Source of the DNA: Hymenobacter gummosus
Lineage (GTDB): Bacteria; Bacteroidota; Bacteroidia; Cytophagales; Hymenobacteraceae
Length of the DNA stretch: 64,000 nt
Direction of reading: 5' to 3'
Assembly (NCBI RefSeq): GCF_003970915.1
Contig: NZ_RXOF01000003.1
Location: 372,001-436,000 of the forward strand
Below, piece by piece: positions 34,846 through 42,975 of this stretch. Position numbers and translations under genes: made by a program. The notes under the pieces were generated by a model. The model was not told where the DNA came from. It did no database searches and saw nothing but the letters and a program-made list of their open reading frames with translations. Within the stretch, counting starts at the first letter, position 1. Each line of letters begins with the position of its first letter.

Positions 34846-35573
34846 GCGGGTACGGCTTGGGGTTTGGGTTGTTTGGAGGCGTAGAAGTCGCGCAGCAGGC
34901 GGCGGGCGGCACCGCCCTGCACCAGCACTTCAGCTAGCAGCAGGTTGCCGGTCCACGACAGCCAGGTGACAGTCAGGTAAGTTTCGATGGGCTTAGTACC
35001 GAGCCAGTGAAACATGGCGTAGCTTTCCAGGCGCAGGCTCATGGCGGCCAGCGTCACGGCGAAGGAGCGCAGCATCCATTCGGTGTGCTCGGCCCAGCGG
35101 CGCTGCCGGGCCAGGCGGTAGGCCTGCCAGGTGGCCAGCCACCACACGAAGCACTGCAAGGTGAAGCCGACTTTGGCGGCCAGCCCACCGTTGGCGTAGC
35201 CGGCCAGAATCAGCCCCGAGGGTGCGGCCAGGGCCAGGATGGTAGCCACGTATACCTTGCCCAGCGCGCGGTGCAGGGCCGGCCGGCGGCGCAGCAAAGC
35301 CGGGAAAAACTGCGGCAGCCCGGCGGCCAGCACCACCAGGCTGCTGGTGATGTGCACGTAGAAGCCCAGCCGGAACAGGCCGCTGGCGTTGGTTTCGTCG
35401 GATTTAGTGGTCAGGAAGTGGATGCCCGGCTCGAAGCTCAGGTAGGGCAGCACCATCACGAGCATGCGCCCGGTGAACAGGACCACGGCGAGGCCAAAGA
35501 GCACTTGGGCTACGCGAATCACGGATTCGACGGATTTTTCGGATTTCACGGATTTTGTGGACGATTCGGTCAA
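34842..35573 (-). CDS. DUF2306-like membrane protein
   Basis: 243 residues with about six membrane helices. The pattern FYVHITSSLVVLAAGLPQF, RRPALHRALGKVYV and RWAEHTEWMLRSFAVTLAAM fits the DUF2306 family, whose histidines resemble haem-ligand positions but whose role is unknown. The first 20 residues (MTESSTKSVKSEKSVESVIR) are encoded by the CGGATTT-type repeat arm lying here, so either the repeat has entered the gene or the true start is further in. Confidence 0.75.
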   Translation of the reverse strand: MTESSTKSVKSEKSVESVIRVAQVLFGLAVVLFTGRMLVMVLPYLSFEPGIHFLTTKSDETNASGLFRLGFYVHITSSLVVLAAGLPQFFPALLRRRPALHRALGKVYVATILALAAPSGLILAGYANGGLAAKVGFTLQCFVWWLATWQAYRLARQRRWAEHTEWMLRSFAVTLAAMSLRLESYAMFHWLGTKPIETYLTVTWLSWTGNLLLAEVLVQGGAARRLLRDFYASKQPKPQAVPA

Positions 35574-35912
35574 TTATTGCCGGTAGAAGTGCTGCCGCCA
35601 CCGCATGAGCGGCTTATGACCGCTACCGGGTTCCTGTCCGTCAGGCTTGGATTGACCCGGCGACGAAGACAACGCTGGGCAGAACTAAAAATATACAAAT
35701 ACGACGATTTAATTGTCACCACTTGCTGCTCGTTCCAAGGCCGACGGTGTCCCGCTAGCTAATCCCGTAGGTGCTTGATGGCTTGGACACTGGCGTACAA
35801 AAAATTGCCCCGACCAGGAGCCGGGGCAATGCTTCGAAGGACAATCGTCCACAAAATCCGTGAACCGAAGGAAGGCGAAGCCAAATCCGTCAAATCCGCC
35901 TAAATCCGTGAT
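35516..35912. repeat. Inverted pair of CGGATTT-type repeats
   Basis: The left copy (35516-35570) is the reverse complement of the right copy (35839-35909) apart from an insertion and small changes. Both carry the word CGTCCACAAAATCCGTG. The 270 bases between contain the recQ terminator and no gene. Confidence 0.7.
35799..35830 (-). terminator. recQ terminator
   Basis: On the minus strand an ATTGCCCC stem with its complement, then six T. It lies 83 bases after the recQ stop. Confidence 0.85.
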
Positions 35913-38171
35913 TTACTCGGCCGGCGGCTGGTTGGGCAGCTCCCCGCGCAGGCGCTTGTCGTAGGTCAGGGCCACGCGCAGCTGGAAGTAGTCGTACCGC
36001 TCGCGCAGGTGGTCGAATAGGTCGCGCAGGCGGAAATCGGGGCCCAGCTCCTGCACGGCGGTTTTGATGCGGGCGTAGTCGTCCTGGCTGATAAACTCCT
36101 CGGTGCGCAGCTGGTAGCCCCGTTCGTACAGGGCCTCCAGGTGCGACTTGATAGTGCTGACGGCCAAGCCGCGCTGCTCGGCCACCTGCTCCACCGTCAG
36201 GCCCTGCCGGTGCATTTTCCAGCTGTCGAGGGCGGTGCCGCTGGGCGTGCCGGCGGCGCGCTTGCGGGCGGGGGCCGGGGTCTCGTCCTCGTCGGCGGGC
36301 ACGTCGGGTACGTCGTCGGGCGAGGGGGCGCCGGCGTGCTGGGTGATGAGCTCGATAAACCGCTCCCCGTAGGTTTCAAACTTCTTCATGCCTACGCCCG
36401 ATACGGCCAGCATGGCCGTGCGCGTGCGCGGCCGCTCGATGGCCATTTCCTGCAGCGTGGCGTCGGAGAAGACCACGTAGGGCGGCACGCCCTGCTCGTC
36501 GGCAATCTGCTTGCGCAGCTGGCGCAGGCGGTCAAACAACTCGTCGGTAACCGAGGGCAGGCGCTGGCCCGCGGCGGCTTTGGCGGCGCGGCCCTTGGGC
36601 GCTTTTTCGGCCTTCTGCGGCACCTGGAACTGCTTCAGGGCCTGTTTCCGCTCCCCTTTGAGCACCTGCCAGCCGAGGTCGGTGAGCTTGAGCGCGTAGC
36701 CCTGCTCGTAGGCAATGTAGAGCAGGCCGTCGTTGAGGAGCTGGTGCAGGTAGCTTTGCCAGTCGAGGAACGAAAGGTTAGCGCCGGCGCCGAAGGTCTT
36801 GATCTGGTCGTAGCCGCGGCTGATGACGGCCTGGTTGCGGCGGCCCAGCAGCACGTCGCAGATGAGGGTGAGCGGGGCGGCCTCGCGGGTGCGGGCCACG
36901 GCCGACAGCGCCTTCTGGGCCAGCTCGGTGCCGTCGAAGGTTACGGGCGGGTTGCGGCAGATGTCGCAGTTGCCGCAGTCTTTTTCCAGCACCTCGCCGA
37001 AGTAGGCCAGCAGGATGCGGCGGCGGCAGGAGGCCGCTTCGGCAAACTGCTGCATGCGCTCCAGCTTGGTGGAGTTGAGCTGGGCCAGGCGCGGGTCGGC
37101 GTCCTTGGTAATCATGTCGCGCAGCTGGGCCACGTCGGCATAAGAATAGAACAGCACGGCCTCGGCGGGGGCCCCGTCGCGGCCGGCGCGGCCGATTTCC
37201 TGGTAGTAGCCCTCGATGTTCTTGGGCAGGTTGTAGTGCAGCACCCAGCGCACGTTGCTCTTGTCGATGCCCATGCCGAAGGCCACCGTGGCGCAAATCA
37301 CCTGCAAGTCGTCGCGCAGAAACTGCTCCTGCACGTCGGAGCGGGCTTTGTCGGTCATGCCCGCGTGGTAGAAGCCGGCGCGGATGCCCTTTTCCTTGAG
37401 CTTGCCGGCCAGCGTCTCGCACTGCTTGCGCGAGAGGCAGTACACGATACCGGCCTCGTTTTCGTGGCCTTTCAGAAAGCTGACCACCGAGTTGACGCGG
37501 TCCTGGCCCGGGCGCACGCTTAGGCTCAGGTTGGGCCGGTCGAAGGAGGAGAGGAAGACCTTGGGCTCCTTCAGGCGCAGCTGCTGCTGGATGTCGCGCT
37601 GGGTAAGGCGGTCGGCAGTGGCGGTGAGGGCAATGATGGGCACCGCGGGAAACTGCTCGCGCAGCACCCGCAGCTGGGTGTATTCGGGGCGGAAGTCGTG
37701 GCCCCAGGACGAGATGCAGTGCGCCTCGTCGATGGCAAACATGCTGACCTTGAGCCGGTGCAGAAACGCCAGAAAGCCCTCGGACAAGAGCTTTTCGGGC
37801 GAGACGTAGAGCAGCTTGAGCAGGCCGGCGTGGCAGGCGCGCCCGATGCTGTTCTGCTCGGCCTGGCCGATGCTGGAGTTGATGCAGGCGGCGGATATCC
37901 CGTTGGCTTTCAGGGCCTCCACCTGGTCTTTCATCAGGGCAATGAGCGGCGACACGACCACGCACACGCCTTCCTGCACCATGGCTGGCACCTGGAAGCA
38001 CACCGATTTGCCCCCGCCGGTGGGCATGAGCACGACGGTATCCTGCCCGCCCAGGATGCTCTGGATGATATCCTGCTGCATGGGCCGGAACTGGTCGTAG
38101 CCGTAGTACTGCTTCAGAACGCGCCGGGCGGATTCGAGCGTGGGCGTGAGGGGCTGGGTAGCTGCTAACAT
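35913..38171 (-). CDS. recQ: ATP-dependent DNA helicase RecQ
   Basis: 752 residues. Helicase core with Walker A MPTGGGKSVCFQVPA and AIDEAHCISSWGHDFRPEY (about residue 144), motif VI in QEIGRAGRDG, the zinc-binding CGNCDIC (about 394), RQC winged helix, HRDC domain (about 540-615) and a C-terminal helix-turn-helix extension (about 645-700, LTVEQVAEQRGLAVSTIKSH). It unwinds DNA 3'-5' in recombination and fork repair. It is longer than E. coli RecQ because of the last module, common in Bacteroidota. The gene stands alone with its own terminator. Confidence 0.95.
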   Translation of the reverse strand: MLAATQPLTPTLESARRVLKQYYGYDQFRPMQQDIIQSILGGQDTVVLMPTGGGKSVCFQVPAMVQEGVCVVVSPLIALMKDQVEALKANGISAACINSSIGQAEQNSIGRACHAGLLKLLYVSPEKLLSEGFLAFLHRLKVSMFAIDEAHCISSWGHDFRPEYTQLRVLREQFPAVPIIALTATADRLTQRDIQQQLRLKEPKVFLSSFDRPNLSLSVRPGQDRVNSVVSFLKGHENEAGIVYCLSRKQCETLAGKLKEKGIRAGFYHAGMTDKARSDVQEQFLRDDLQVICATVAFGMGIDKSNVRWVLHYNLPKNIEGYYQEIGRAGRDGAPAEAVLFYSYADVAQLRDMITKDADPRLAQLNSTKLERMQQFAEAASCRRRILLAYFGEVLEKDCGNCDICRNPPVTFDGTELAQKALSAVARTREAAPLTLICDVLLGRRNQAVISRGYDQIKTFGAGANLSFLDWQSYLHQLLNDGLLYIAYEQGYALKLTDLGWQVLKGERKQALKQFQVPQKAEKAPKGRAAKAAAGQRLPSVTDELFDRLRQLRKQIADEQGVPPYVVFSDATLQEMAIERPRTRTAMLAVSGVGMKKFETYGERFIELITQHAGAPSPDDVPDVPADEDETPAPARKRAAGTPSGTALDSWKMHRQGLTVEQVAEQRGLAVSTIKSHLEALYERGYQLRTEEFISQDDYARIKTAVQELGPDFRLRDLFDHLRERYDYFQLRVALTYDKRLRGELPNQPPAE

Positions 38172-38334
38172 GGGGGGTAAAAATACGGCGGTTTGACGGG
38201 AGTTCTAAGCTAATGAAACTAGAGAAAAGCTAAAATGGTGCGCCTGAAAACCCTGGAAGTTGCGGGCCGCCGCCGCTTATCTTGCGCGGCCGGCTCCGGC
38301 CAACTACGCTCCCGGCCGCCGCATTAGTTATTCT

Positions 38335-38937
38335 ATGAACTTCGACCTGGTGCTACGGCACATCGAACAGCGCCTCGGCCCGCCGCCGCGCCGCTTCAAT
38401 TTCTGGGACCGGCTGACCTGGCTGCGGCTGCGCAAGCCCGACTGGGACTGGCGCCGCGACGAAATCCGCAGCACCGTCTTCAACTGGGAGCGGGCCTTCC
38501 TCTACGGCAAGCTCACCTGGGCCCACCTGGTGCAGGCCAACTACCTGATGTTCCAGAAAGTCCCCGACAACTGCCCGGGTGGGGTGCTGATCTGGCGCGA
38601 GGCAACCCGCCCTTTCGACCCCGACGCACTGGCCGAGGCCGCCGCCCAGCTTTACCGCCTGAAAGGCCATTCCGCCAAGCTGCGCGACCCGGCGGAACAG
38701 GCTTTTGCCGCCCTGCTCGAAGACGAGCTGACCCGGCCCTACGGCCTGGCCGTCCCGCCGCGCCTGGCCCAGGGGCTGGATTTGCGCCTGTCGACCGTCT
38801 TTTTCCAGCGCCAGCACCTGCCCGGCGGCGTGCTGTCCGGCTCCCTGTTCCCGGTGCTCTACCTCGACGAAGACCCCATGGTGACCGTGCTGGTGCCCGA
38901 GCGGTTCTGGCCCGCAGATTTCCGGGCCAGCTGGTAG
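38335..38937 (+). CDS. Hypothetical protein
   Basis: 200 residues, no signal peptide. It is rich in W, R and L (FNFWDRLTWLRLRKPDWDWR) and ends VLYLDEDPMVTVLVPERFWPADF. No family was recognised. Codon use and composition are those of a real gene. TATCTTGC (38278-38285) upstream may be a -7 box, with TTG at 38260-38262 as a possible -33 element. The protein is probably cytoplasmic. Confidence 0.65.
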   Translation: MNFDLVLRHIEQRLGPPPRRFNFWDRLTWLRLRKPDWDWRRDEIRSTVFNWERAFLYGKLTWAHLVQANYLMFQKVPDNCPGGVLIWREATRPFDPDALAEAAAQLYRLKGHSAKLRDPAEQAFAALLEDELTRPYGLAVPPRLAQGLDLRLSTVFFQRQHLPGGVLSGSLFPVLYLDEDPMVTVLVPERFWPADFRASW

Positions 38938-38970
38938 CGGCCTGCAGCTCCCACTGAATTGCTTCTCCGC

Positions 38971-39330
38971 ATGGATTTGCCGCTTTCCTCCATAGACAAT
39001 ACCAACCTGGCCGAGCTACTTGTCGATGCCCGCGTTATCAGCACGCCGGCCGACGGGGCCGAGCTTGCCGGCAACCTATACTTCCAGGGTTTCGAGGGCG
39101 TTATCCTGCGCACCGAGCAGCTGGCCCCGGCCTTTTTCGACCTGAAAACCGGGCTGGCGGGCGAGGTGCTGCAGAAGTTCTCGACCTACCGGCTGCGGCT
39201 GGCCATTATCGGTGACTTCAGCGTCTACCCGGGCCGTAGCCTGCAGGATTTTATCCGGGAAAGCAACGCGCGCGGGCAGGTCAGCTTTGTTGATTCGCGG
39301 GAGGCGGCCCTAGCCCGGTTTTCCGGTTAG
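38971..39330 (+). CDS. DUF4180-family protein
   Basis: 119 residues, fitting DUF4180: a helix (ELLVDARVISTPADGAELAG), YFQGFEGVILRTEQLAPAFFDL, AGEVLQKFSTYRLRLAIIGD and FIRESNARGQVSFVDSREAA. The fold looks like STAS/SpoIIAA-type alpha/beta proteins. Function unknown. It starts at ATG; an earlier in-frame TTG is less likely. Next come a methyltransferase and a DoxX gene. Confidence 0.8.
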   Translation: MDLPLSSIDNTNLAELLVDARVISTPADGAELAGNLYFQGFEGVILRTEQLAPAFFDLKTGLAGEVLQKFSTYRLRLAIIGDFSVYPGRSLQDFIRESNARGQVSFVDSREAALARFSG

Positions 39331-39364
39331 CCCTCAGATTCCAAGTTCCTTCTATCCCACCCGC

Positions 39365-39997
39365 ATGGACCGTCACCAACTCACCATTGCCGCCTTCGAC
39401 CAGCTGGCCGAGGCCTACCAGGCCAAGTTTATGGACCTGGACCTCTACGACGACAGCTACGATAGGCTCGCGCAGCTGCTGCCGCCCGCGGCCCGGGTGC
39501 TGGAGCTCGGCTGCGGCCCCGGCAACCTCACCCGCGCCCTGCTCCGGCGCCGCCCCGATCTGCAGCTGCTGGCCACCGACCCGGCCCCCAACATGCTGCG
39601 GCTGGCCGCTCAAAACAACCCCGCGGCCCGCACCCGGCTGCTCGACGCCCGCCACCTCGACCAGCTGACGGAGCAGTTCGAGGCCGTGGTGGCCGGCTTC
39701 TGCCTGCCCTACCTCACCCCGGCCGAAACCGCCCAGTTGGCCCACGACGCGGCGGCGCGGCTGGCGCCCGGTGGCGTGCTCTACCTCAGCTTCATCGACG
39801 ACGCGGCCAGCCGCTCGGGCTTCGAGCTGGCCAGCAACGGGCAGACCGGCGCCTACGTGTACTACCATCCGGCGGCAGCCGTGCGCGACGCCCTGGCCAC
39901 GGCTGGTTTCGGGGAGCTGCAGGAGCTGCGCAAGCCCTATCCGCGCGGGGCGGAGCAGGTGGATACGCACTGCATCCTCATTGGGCGCCGAGCGTAG
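39365..39997 (+). CDS. Class I SAM-dependent methyltransferase
   Basis: 210 residues. Motif I VLELGCGPGNLTRALL (about 45), motif II LLATDPAPNMLRLA and post-motif ARTRLLDARHLDQL give the SAM-binding Rossmann fold; the later FIDDAASRSGFELASNG is the variable substrate part. Substrate cannot be told. It stands 34 bases after DUF4180 on the same strand. Confidence 0.88.
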   Translation: MDRHQLTIAAFDQLAEAYQAKFMDLDLYDDSYDRLAQLLPPAARVLELGCGPGNLTRALLRRRPDLQLLATDPAPNMLRLAAQNNPAARTRLLDARHLDQLTEQFEAVVAGFCLPYLTPAETAQLAHDAAARLAPGGVLYLSFIDDAASRSGFELASNGQTGAYVYYHPAAAVRDALATAGFGELQELRKPYPRGAEQVDTHCILIGRRA

Positions 39998-40038
39998 TCC
40001 CGCTGATTTTTAGCGCCCTTCCCGCCTTGTTCCCGGCC

Positions 40039-40440
40039 ATGCCCGCTTCCGTTTCATCCCCTCCGCCGCGTCGCCTCCCCTTTGGTCTACTGGCCCTGGC
40101 GGGCCTGTTCGTCGCAGCTGGGGTCTTCCACTTTCTGCGGCCCCGGCCCTTCGTGCGCATCGTGCCGCCGCTGCTGCCCGTGCCCAAGGCGCTGGTGTAC
40201 CTAAGCGGCGCGGCCGAAATTGGGCTGGGGCTGCTGCTGCTGCCGCGGCGCACGCGCCGGGTAGCCGCCTGGGGGCTGGTGGCGCTGCTGCTGGCCGTAT
40301 TTCCGGCCAACGTGTACATGGCCCGGCTGCCCGGCGGGGGCGTTGGCGCGCCGCAGTGGCTGCTGTGGGCGCGCCTGCCGCTGCAGCTGCCGCTGATGTT
40401 GTGGGCGTGGCGCTACACGCGGCCGGGCAAGCAGGTCTGA
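40039..40440 (+). CDS. DoxX-like membrane protein
   Basis: 133 residues with four membrane helices: LLALAGLFVAAGVFHFL, LVYLSGAAEIGLGLLLL, VAAWGLVALLLAVFPANVY and LPLQLPLMLWAWRYT. The pattern FHFLRPRPFVRIVPPLLP fits the DoxX/DoxD family, whose members are linked to oxidoreductase or osmotic functions; here the role is unknown. The ATG at 40039 is preferred over an in-frame TTG 12 bases before. Confidence 0.8.
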   Translation: MPASVSSPPPRRLPFGLLALAGLFVAAGVFHFLRPRPFVRIVPPLLPVPKALVYLSGAAEIGLGLLLLPRRTRRVAAWGLVALLLAVFPANVYMARLPGGGVGAPQWLLWARLPLQLPLMLWAWRYTRPGKQV

Positions 40441-40522
40441 CTGGCTGGTTTTCTGCCGCCGGAGCTTAAATCCGGCCGGCTGATTCTGCAAGTTGGGCGG
40501 ACCATTGCCTCATCCGATTCCC

Positions 40523-41079
40523 ATGCGTTTGTGTATCCGCTGGTTTACCAGCGCGCTGTCGTTGCTGGCGGCCTGTGAGGCGGATTCTTCGGACTCTGCC
40601 GCCCCGGGCGCTTTTCAGGCCGACCGTTGGGGTGCAATGCCCCCAACGCTTTGAGGCGGCCCGGGTGCAGGCGCTGCGGCGGGCGGCGGCGCACCTCCCC
40701 GAGGCGGCTTTCCGGGACACGTTCAGCCTGCCGGCGGTGGGCCAGACTCCGGGCATCCGGACCAGCCTGCAGCTGGAACCGGGCGGCCACCGGCGGCTTC
40801 ACCCACTGCTTCGACTTCATCAACCCCACTTTTCGCCGGCTGAGCAAGTAGTGCGCGGCCTGCTGTACGACCACCCGGAGCGGGCGCCCCCCATACAAAT
40901 TCCGCTGGCGGGGCTTGGTGCTAAATACCGTCGAATACATCTATCCGCCTGATTCCGCCCAGCGCAGCTACCAGCGCGTGCTGCCCGGCCGCTGCCCCCA
41001 GCCCGCTCGTCAGCAGCTAGCGGCCCTGCCGGCCGAGTACCAGCGCATCCGGGGCATAGCCTGGTTTTTGAACCGCTAA
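40523..41079 (+). pseudogene. Decayed lipoprotein gene with several frameshifts
   Basis: An ATG opens MRLCIRWFTSALSLLAAC, a lipoprotein signal, but this frame stops at 40654. Coding sense goes on in other frames: VQCPQRFEAARVQALRRAAA, then FTHCFDFINPTFRRLSK, then GLLYDHPERAP, then LVLNTVEYIYPPDSAQRSYQ and YQRIRGIAWFLNR to a stop at 41079. At least three indels are needed to join them into a protein of about 185 residues. No family was recognised. Confidence 0.6.
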
Positions 41080-41125
41080 GCCCGCCGCCCAGCAGGAAGC
41101 GTAGCGGGCCCCTGCCGCGTTTTCC

Positions 41126-41133
41126 TATCTTTA
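41126..41133 (+). promoter_or_regulatory. -7-like box TATCTTTA before the sugar transporter
   Basis: One base off TAnnTTTG, 30 bases before the ATG of the MFS gene. Confidence 0.3.
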
Positions 41134-41163
41134 AAGCCCCGTATTCACCTCCTACCCGCCTCG

Positions 41164-42570
41164 ATGGCCGCTCCCACTACTTCCTCCTCCGCCACCGCCG
41201 TGGCCGCCGGGCCCGCCCGCAGCTACGCGCTGCCCATGGCGGCCATGACCAGCCTGTTCTTCCTGTTCGGGGCCGTCACCAACTTCAACGGGGTACTGAT
41301 GCCCTACCTCAAGGACGTGTGTCAGCTGACGGATTTTCAGTCCTCACTGGTGCCGTTTGCCTTCTTCGCGGCTTACTTTCTAATGTCGTTGCCAGCGGGC
41401 TACCTGCTGGAGCGCCTGGGCTACCAACGCGGCATTGTGCTGGGGCTGCTCATTATGGCCGGCGGGGCGCTGATGTTTATTCCGGCTGCCAATGCCCGGG
41501 CGCTCAGCCTGTTTCTAGCCGGCTTGAGCCTGCTGGGCGCTGGCGTGACGCTGCTGCAGGTAGCGGCCAACCCGTACGTGTCGGTGCTGGGGCCGGCGCG
41601 CCGGGCGGCCAGCCGCGTCAGCCTGGTGGGCGTGGCCAACAACCTGGGCGGCACGCTTTCGCCCCTGGTAGGCGGCCTGATTCTGTTCGGCAGCACGGAG
41701 GTACTCAAAGCCCGCCTGGCCCAACTGCCGCAGTCGCAGCGTCTGTTGGAGGAAGCCGCCCTCGTGAAGGCCCCCTACCTCGGGCTGGCTGCCTTCCTGG
41801 CTGTCCTGGCGGGCGTGTTCTTCCTGTTGCGCCTGCCCGAAATCGACAGCATTCCGGCCGATGAAGAAGCCGTGGCCGCCGACGCTGCCCTGCTGCAAGG
41901 CCGTCGTTCCGCGCTTGATTTCCGCCACCTCGTGCTGGGCGTCGTGGCCATCTTCATGTACGTTGGGGTCGAGGTCGGCCTGGGTGACTTCCTGATTCGC
42001 TACGGCGAGGCCCAGGGCATCCGTCAGCTCAGCGACTTCACCCAGCAACTCGTGCGCGGCCTTAACGCTGTAACCAACTACGGCCTGGTCGTCATCGGCC
42101 AGACGCCCCTGCCCATCGACACCGCCAGTGGCTTCACCAAGGCTGTAGGGGCCGTGCTGGTGGCCTCGTACTGGTTTGGCTCCATGATAGGCCGCATCGT
42201 GGGCATTCCGCTGCTACGCCGCTTCCCCGACCGCCCCATGCTGGTGGCAGTCTGCGCGCTGGGCACCGTGCTGGTGGTGGCCTCCGTGGCCCTGCGTGGC
42301 GAGGCGGCACTGTGGCTGATTGTGCTCTGCGGGCTGATGAATTCCATCATGTGGCCGGTCATCTTCCCGCTGGCCATCAAGGGCTTGGGGCCGTTCACCA
42401 AGCAGGGTTCCTCCTACTTGATCATGGCCATTGTGGGCGGCGCCCTGATTCCGCTGCTCATGGGTTGGGTAGCTACCCACGGGGGTGGCCTGCGCGTAGC
42501 CTTCCTGCTCCCCGCCCTCTGCTACGCCTACCTGCTCTACTACGCCCTGAGCGGCTACCGCGTGCGCTAA
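41164..42570 (+). CDS. FHS-type sugar MFS transporter (FucP/GluP-like)
   Basis: 468 residues, twelve membrane helices. LFFLFGAVTNFNGVLMPYLKD and LTDFQSSLVPFAFFAAYFLMSLPAG are the signature of the fucose/glucose-galactose proton symporters, and VGVANNLGGTLSPLVGG and GLMNSIMWPVIFPLAIKGLG fit the same family. It imports a hexose or fucose. The exact sugar is not readable. A palindromic repeat array follows directly and may carry binding sites of a sugar regulator. Confidence 0.9.
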   Translation: MAAPTTSSSATAVAAGPARSYALPMAAMTSLFFLFGAVTNFNGVLMPYLKDVCQLTDFQSSLVPFAFFAAYFLMSLPAGYLLERLGYQRGIVLGLLIMAGGALMFIPAANARALSLFLAGLSLLGAGVTLLQVAANPYVSVLGPARRAASRVSLVGVANNLGGTLSPLVGGLILFGSTEVLKARLAQLPQSQRLLEEAALVKAPYLGLAAFLAVLAGVFFLLRLPEIDSIPADEEAVAADAALLQGRRSALDFRHLVLGVVAIFMYVGVEVGLGDFLIRYGEAQGIRQLSDFTQQLVRGLNAVTNYGLVVIGQTPLPIDTASGFTKAVGAVLVASYWFGSMIGRIVGIPLLRRFPDRPMLVAVCALGTVLVVASVALRGEAALWLIVLCGLMNSIMWPVIFPLAIKGLGPFTKQGSSYLIMAIVGGALIPLLMGWVATHGGGLRVAFLLPALCYAYLLYYALSGYRVR

Positions 42571-42641
42571 GCCCGGCCGCCCTTCTGACTTCGCCCCGCC
42601 ACCGCTTGCCGGTGCCTTCCCCCAACGACCGGGAGGCCCCT

Positions 42642-42863
42642 GCAGCCGGTGGCGGTGCTTTTTCGGCCGGACGAACCCTGGCACAACCGATTGTAAAGGG
42701 TTCCGGCGCCCGTCGAAGGGGATTACAACCGGTTGGTGCCGGCTCCAACCCGCATTGAAGGCCTTTACAACCGGTTGTAGTCGGGTTAGACGGGCGTGAA
42801 CGGCGGCTACAACCGGTTGTAATCCCCTTCGACGGGCGTTGCAGGCCCTTGCAGCCAGTTGGG
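42642..42863. repeat. 42-bp-period array of ACAACCGGTTGTA palindromes
   Basis: The 13-base core starts at 42683, 42725, 42767 and 42809, exactly 42 bases apart, with a weaker fifth copy at 42851 and a degenerate one near 42642. Flanks between cores differ but share words such as CGACGGGCG and AGGCC. Bases 42707-42735 are the perfect reverse complement of 42810-42838. The 42571-42975 gap holds no gene. Confidence 0.9.
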
Positions 42864-42963
42864 GTACTTCTCGCTCCTCGCCAGGCGCCTCCCCAGCACC
42901 GGGGGCGGAAGGAGTCGGCGGCCCCGCGGCCGGCTACCTTGCCGCCCGGCCGAGCGGCCGCGC

Positions 42964-42971
42964 TATCTTTG
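42964..42971 (+). promoter_or_regulatory. -7 promoter box TATCTTTG of murB
   Basis: Exact fit to TAnnTTTG, ending four bases before the ATG, so the murB message would be leaderless or nearly so. TTG at 42939-42941 is a possible -33 element. Confidence 0.5.
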
Positions 42972-42975
42972 CCCC

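Noticed and set aside
42642-42863. Possible CRISPR array
   Set aside because: Repeats are only 13-14 bases, perfectly palindromic, and the between-parts share words; no cas gene is near.
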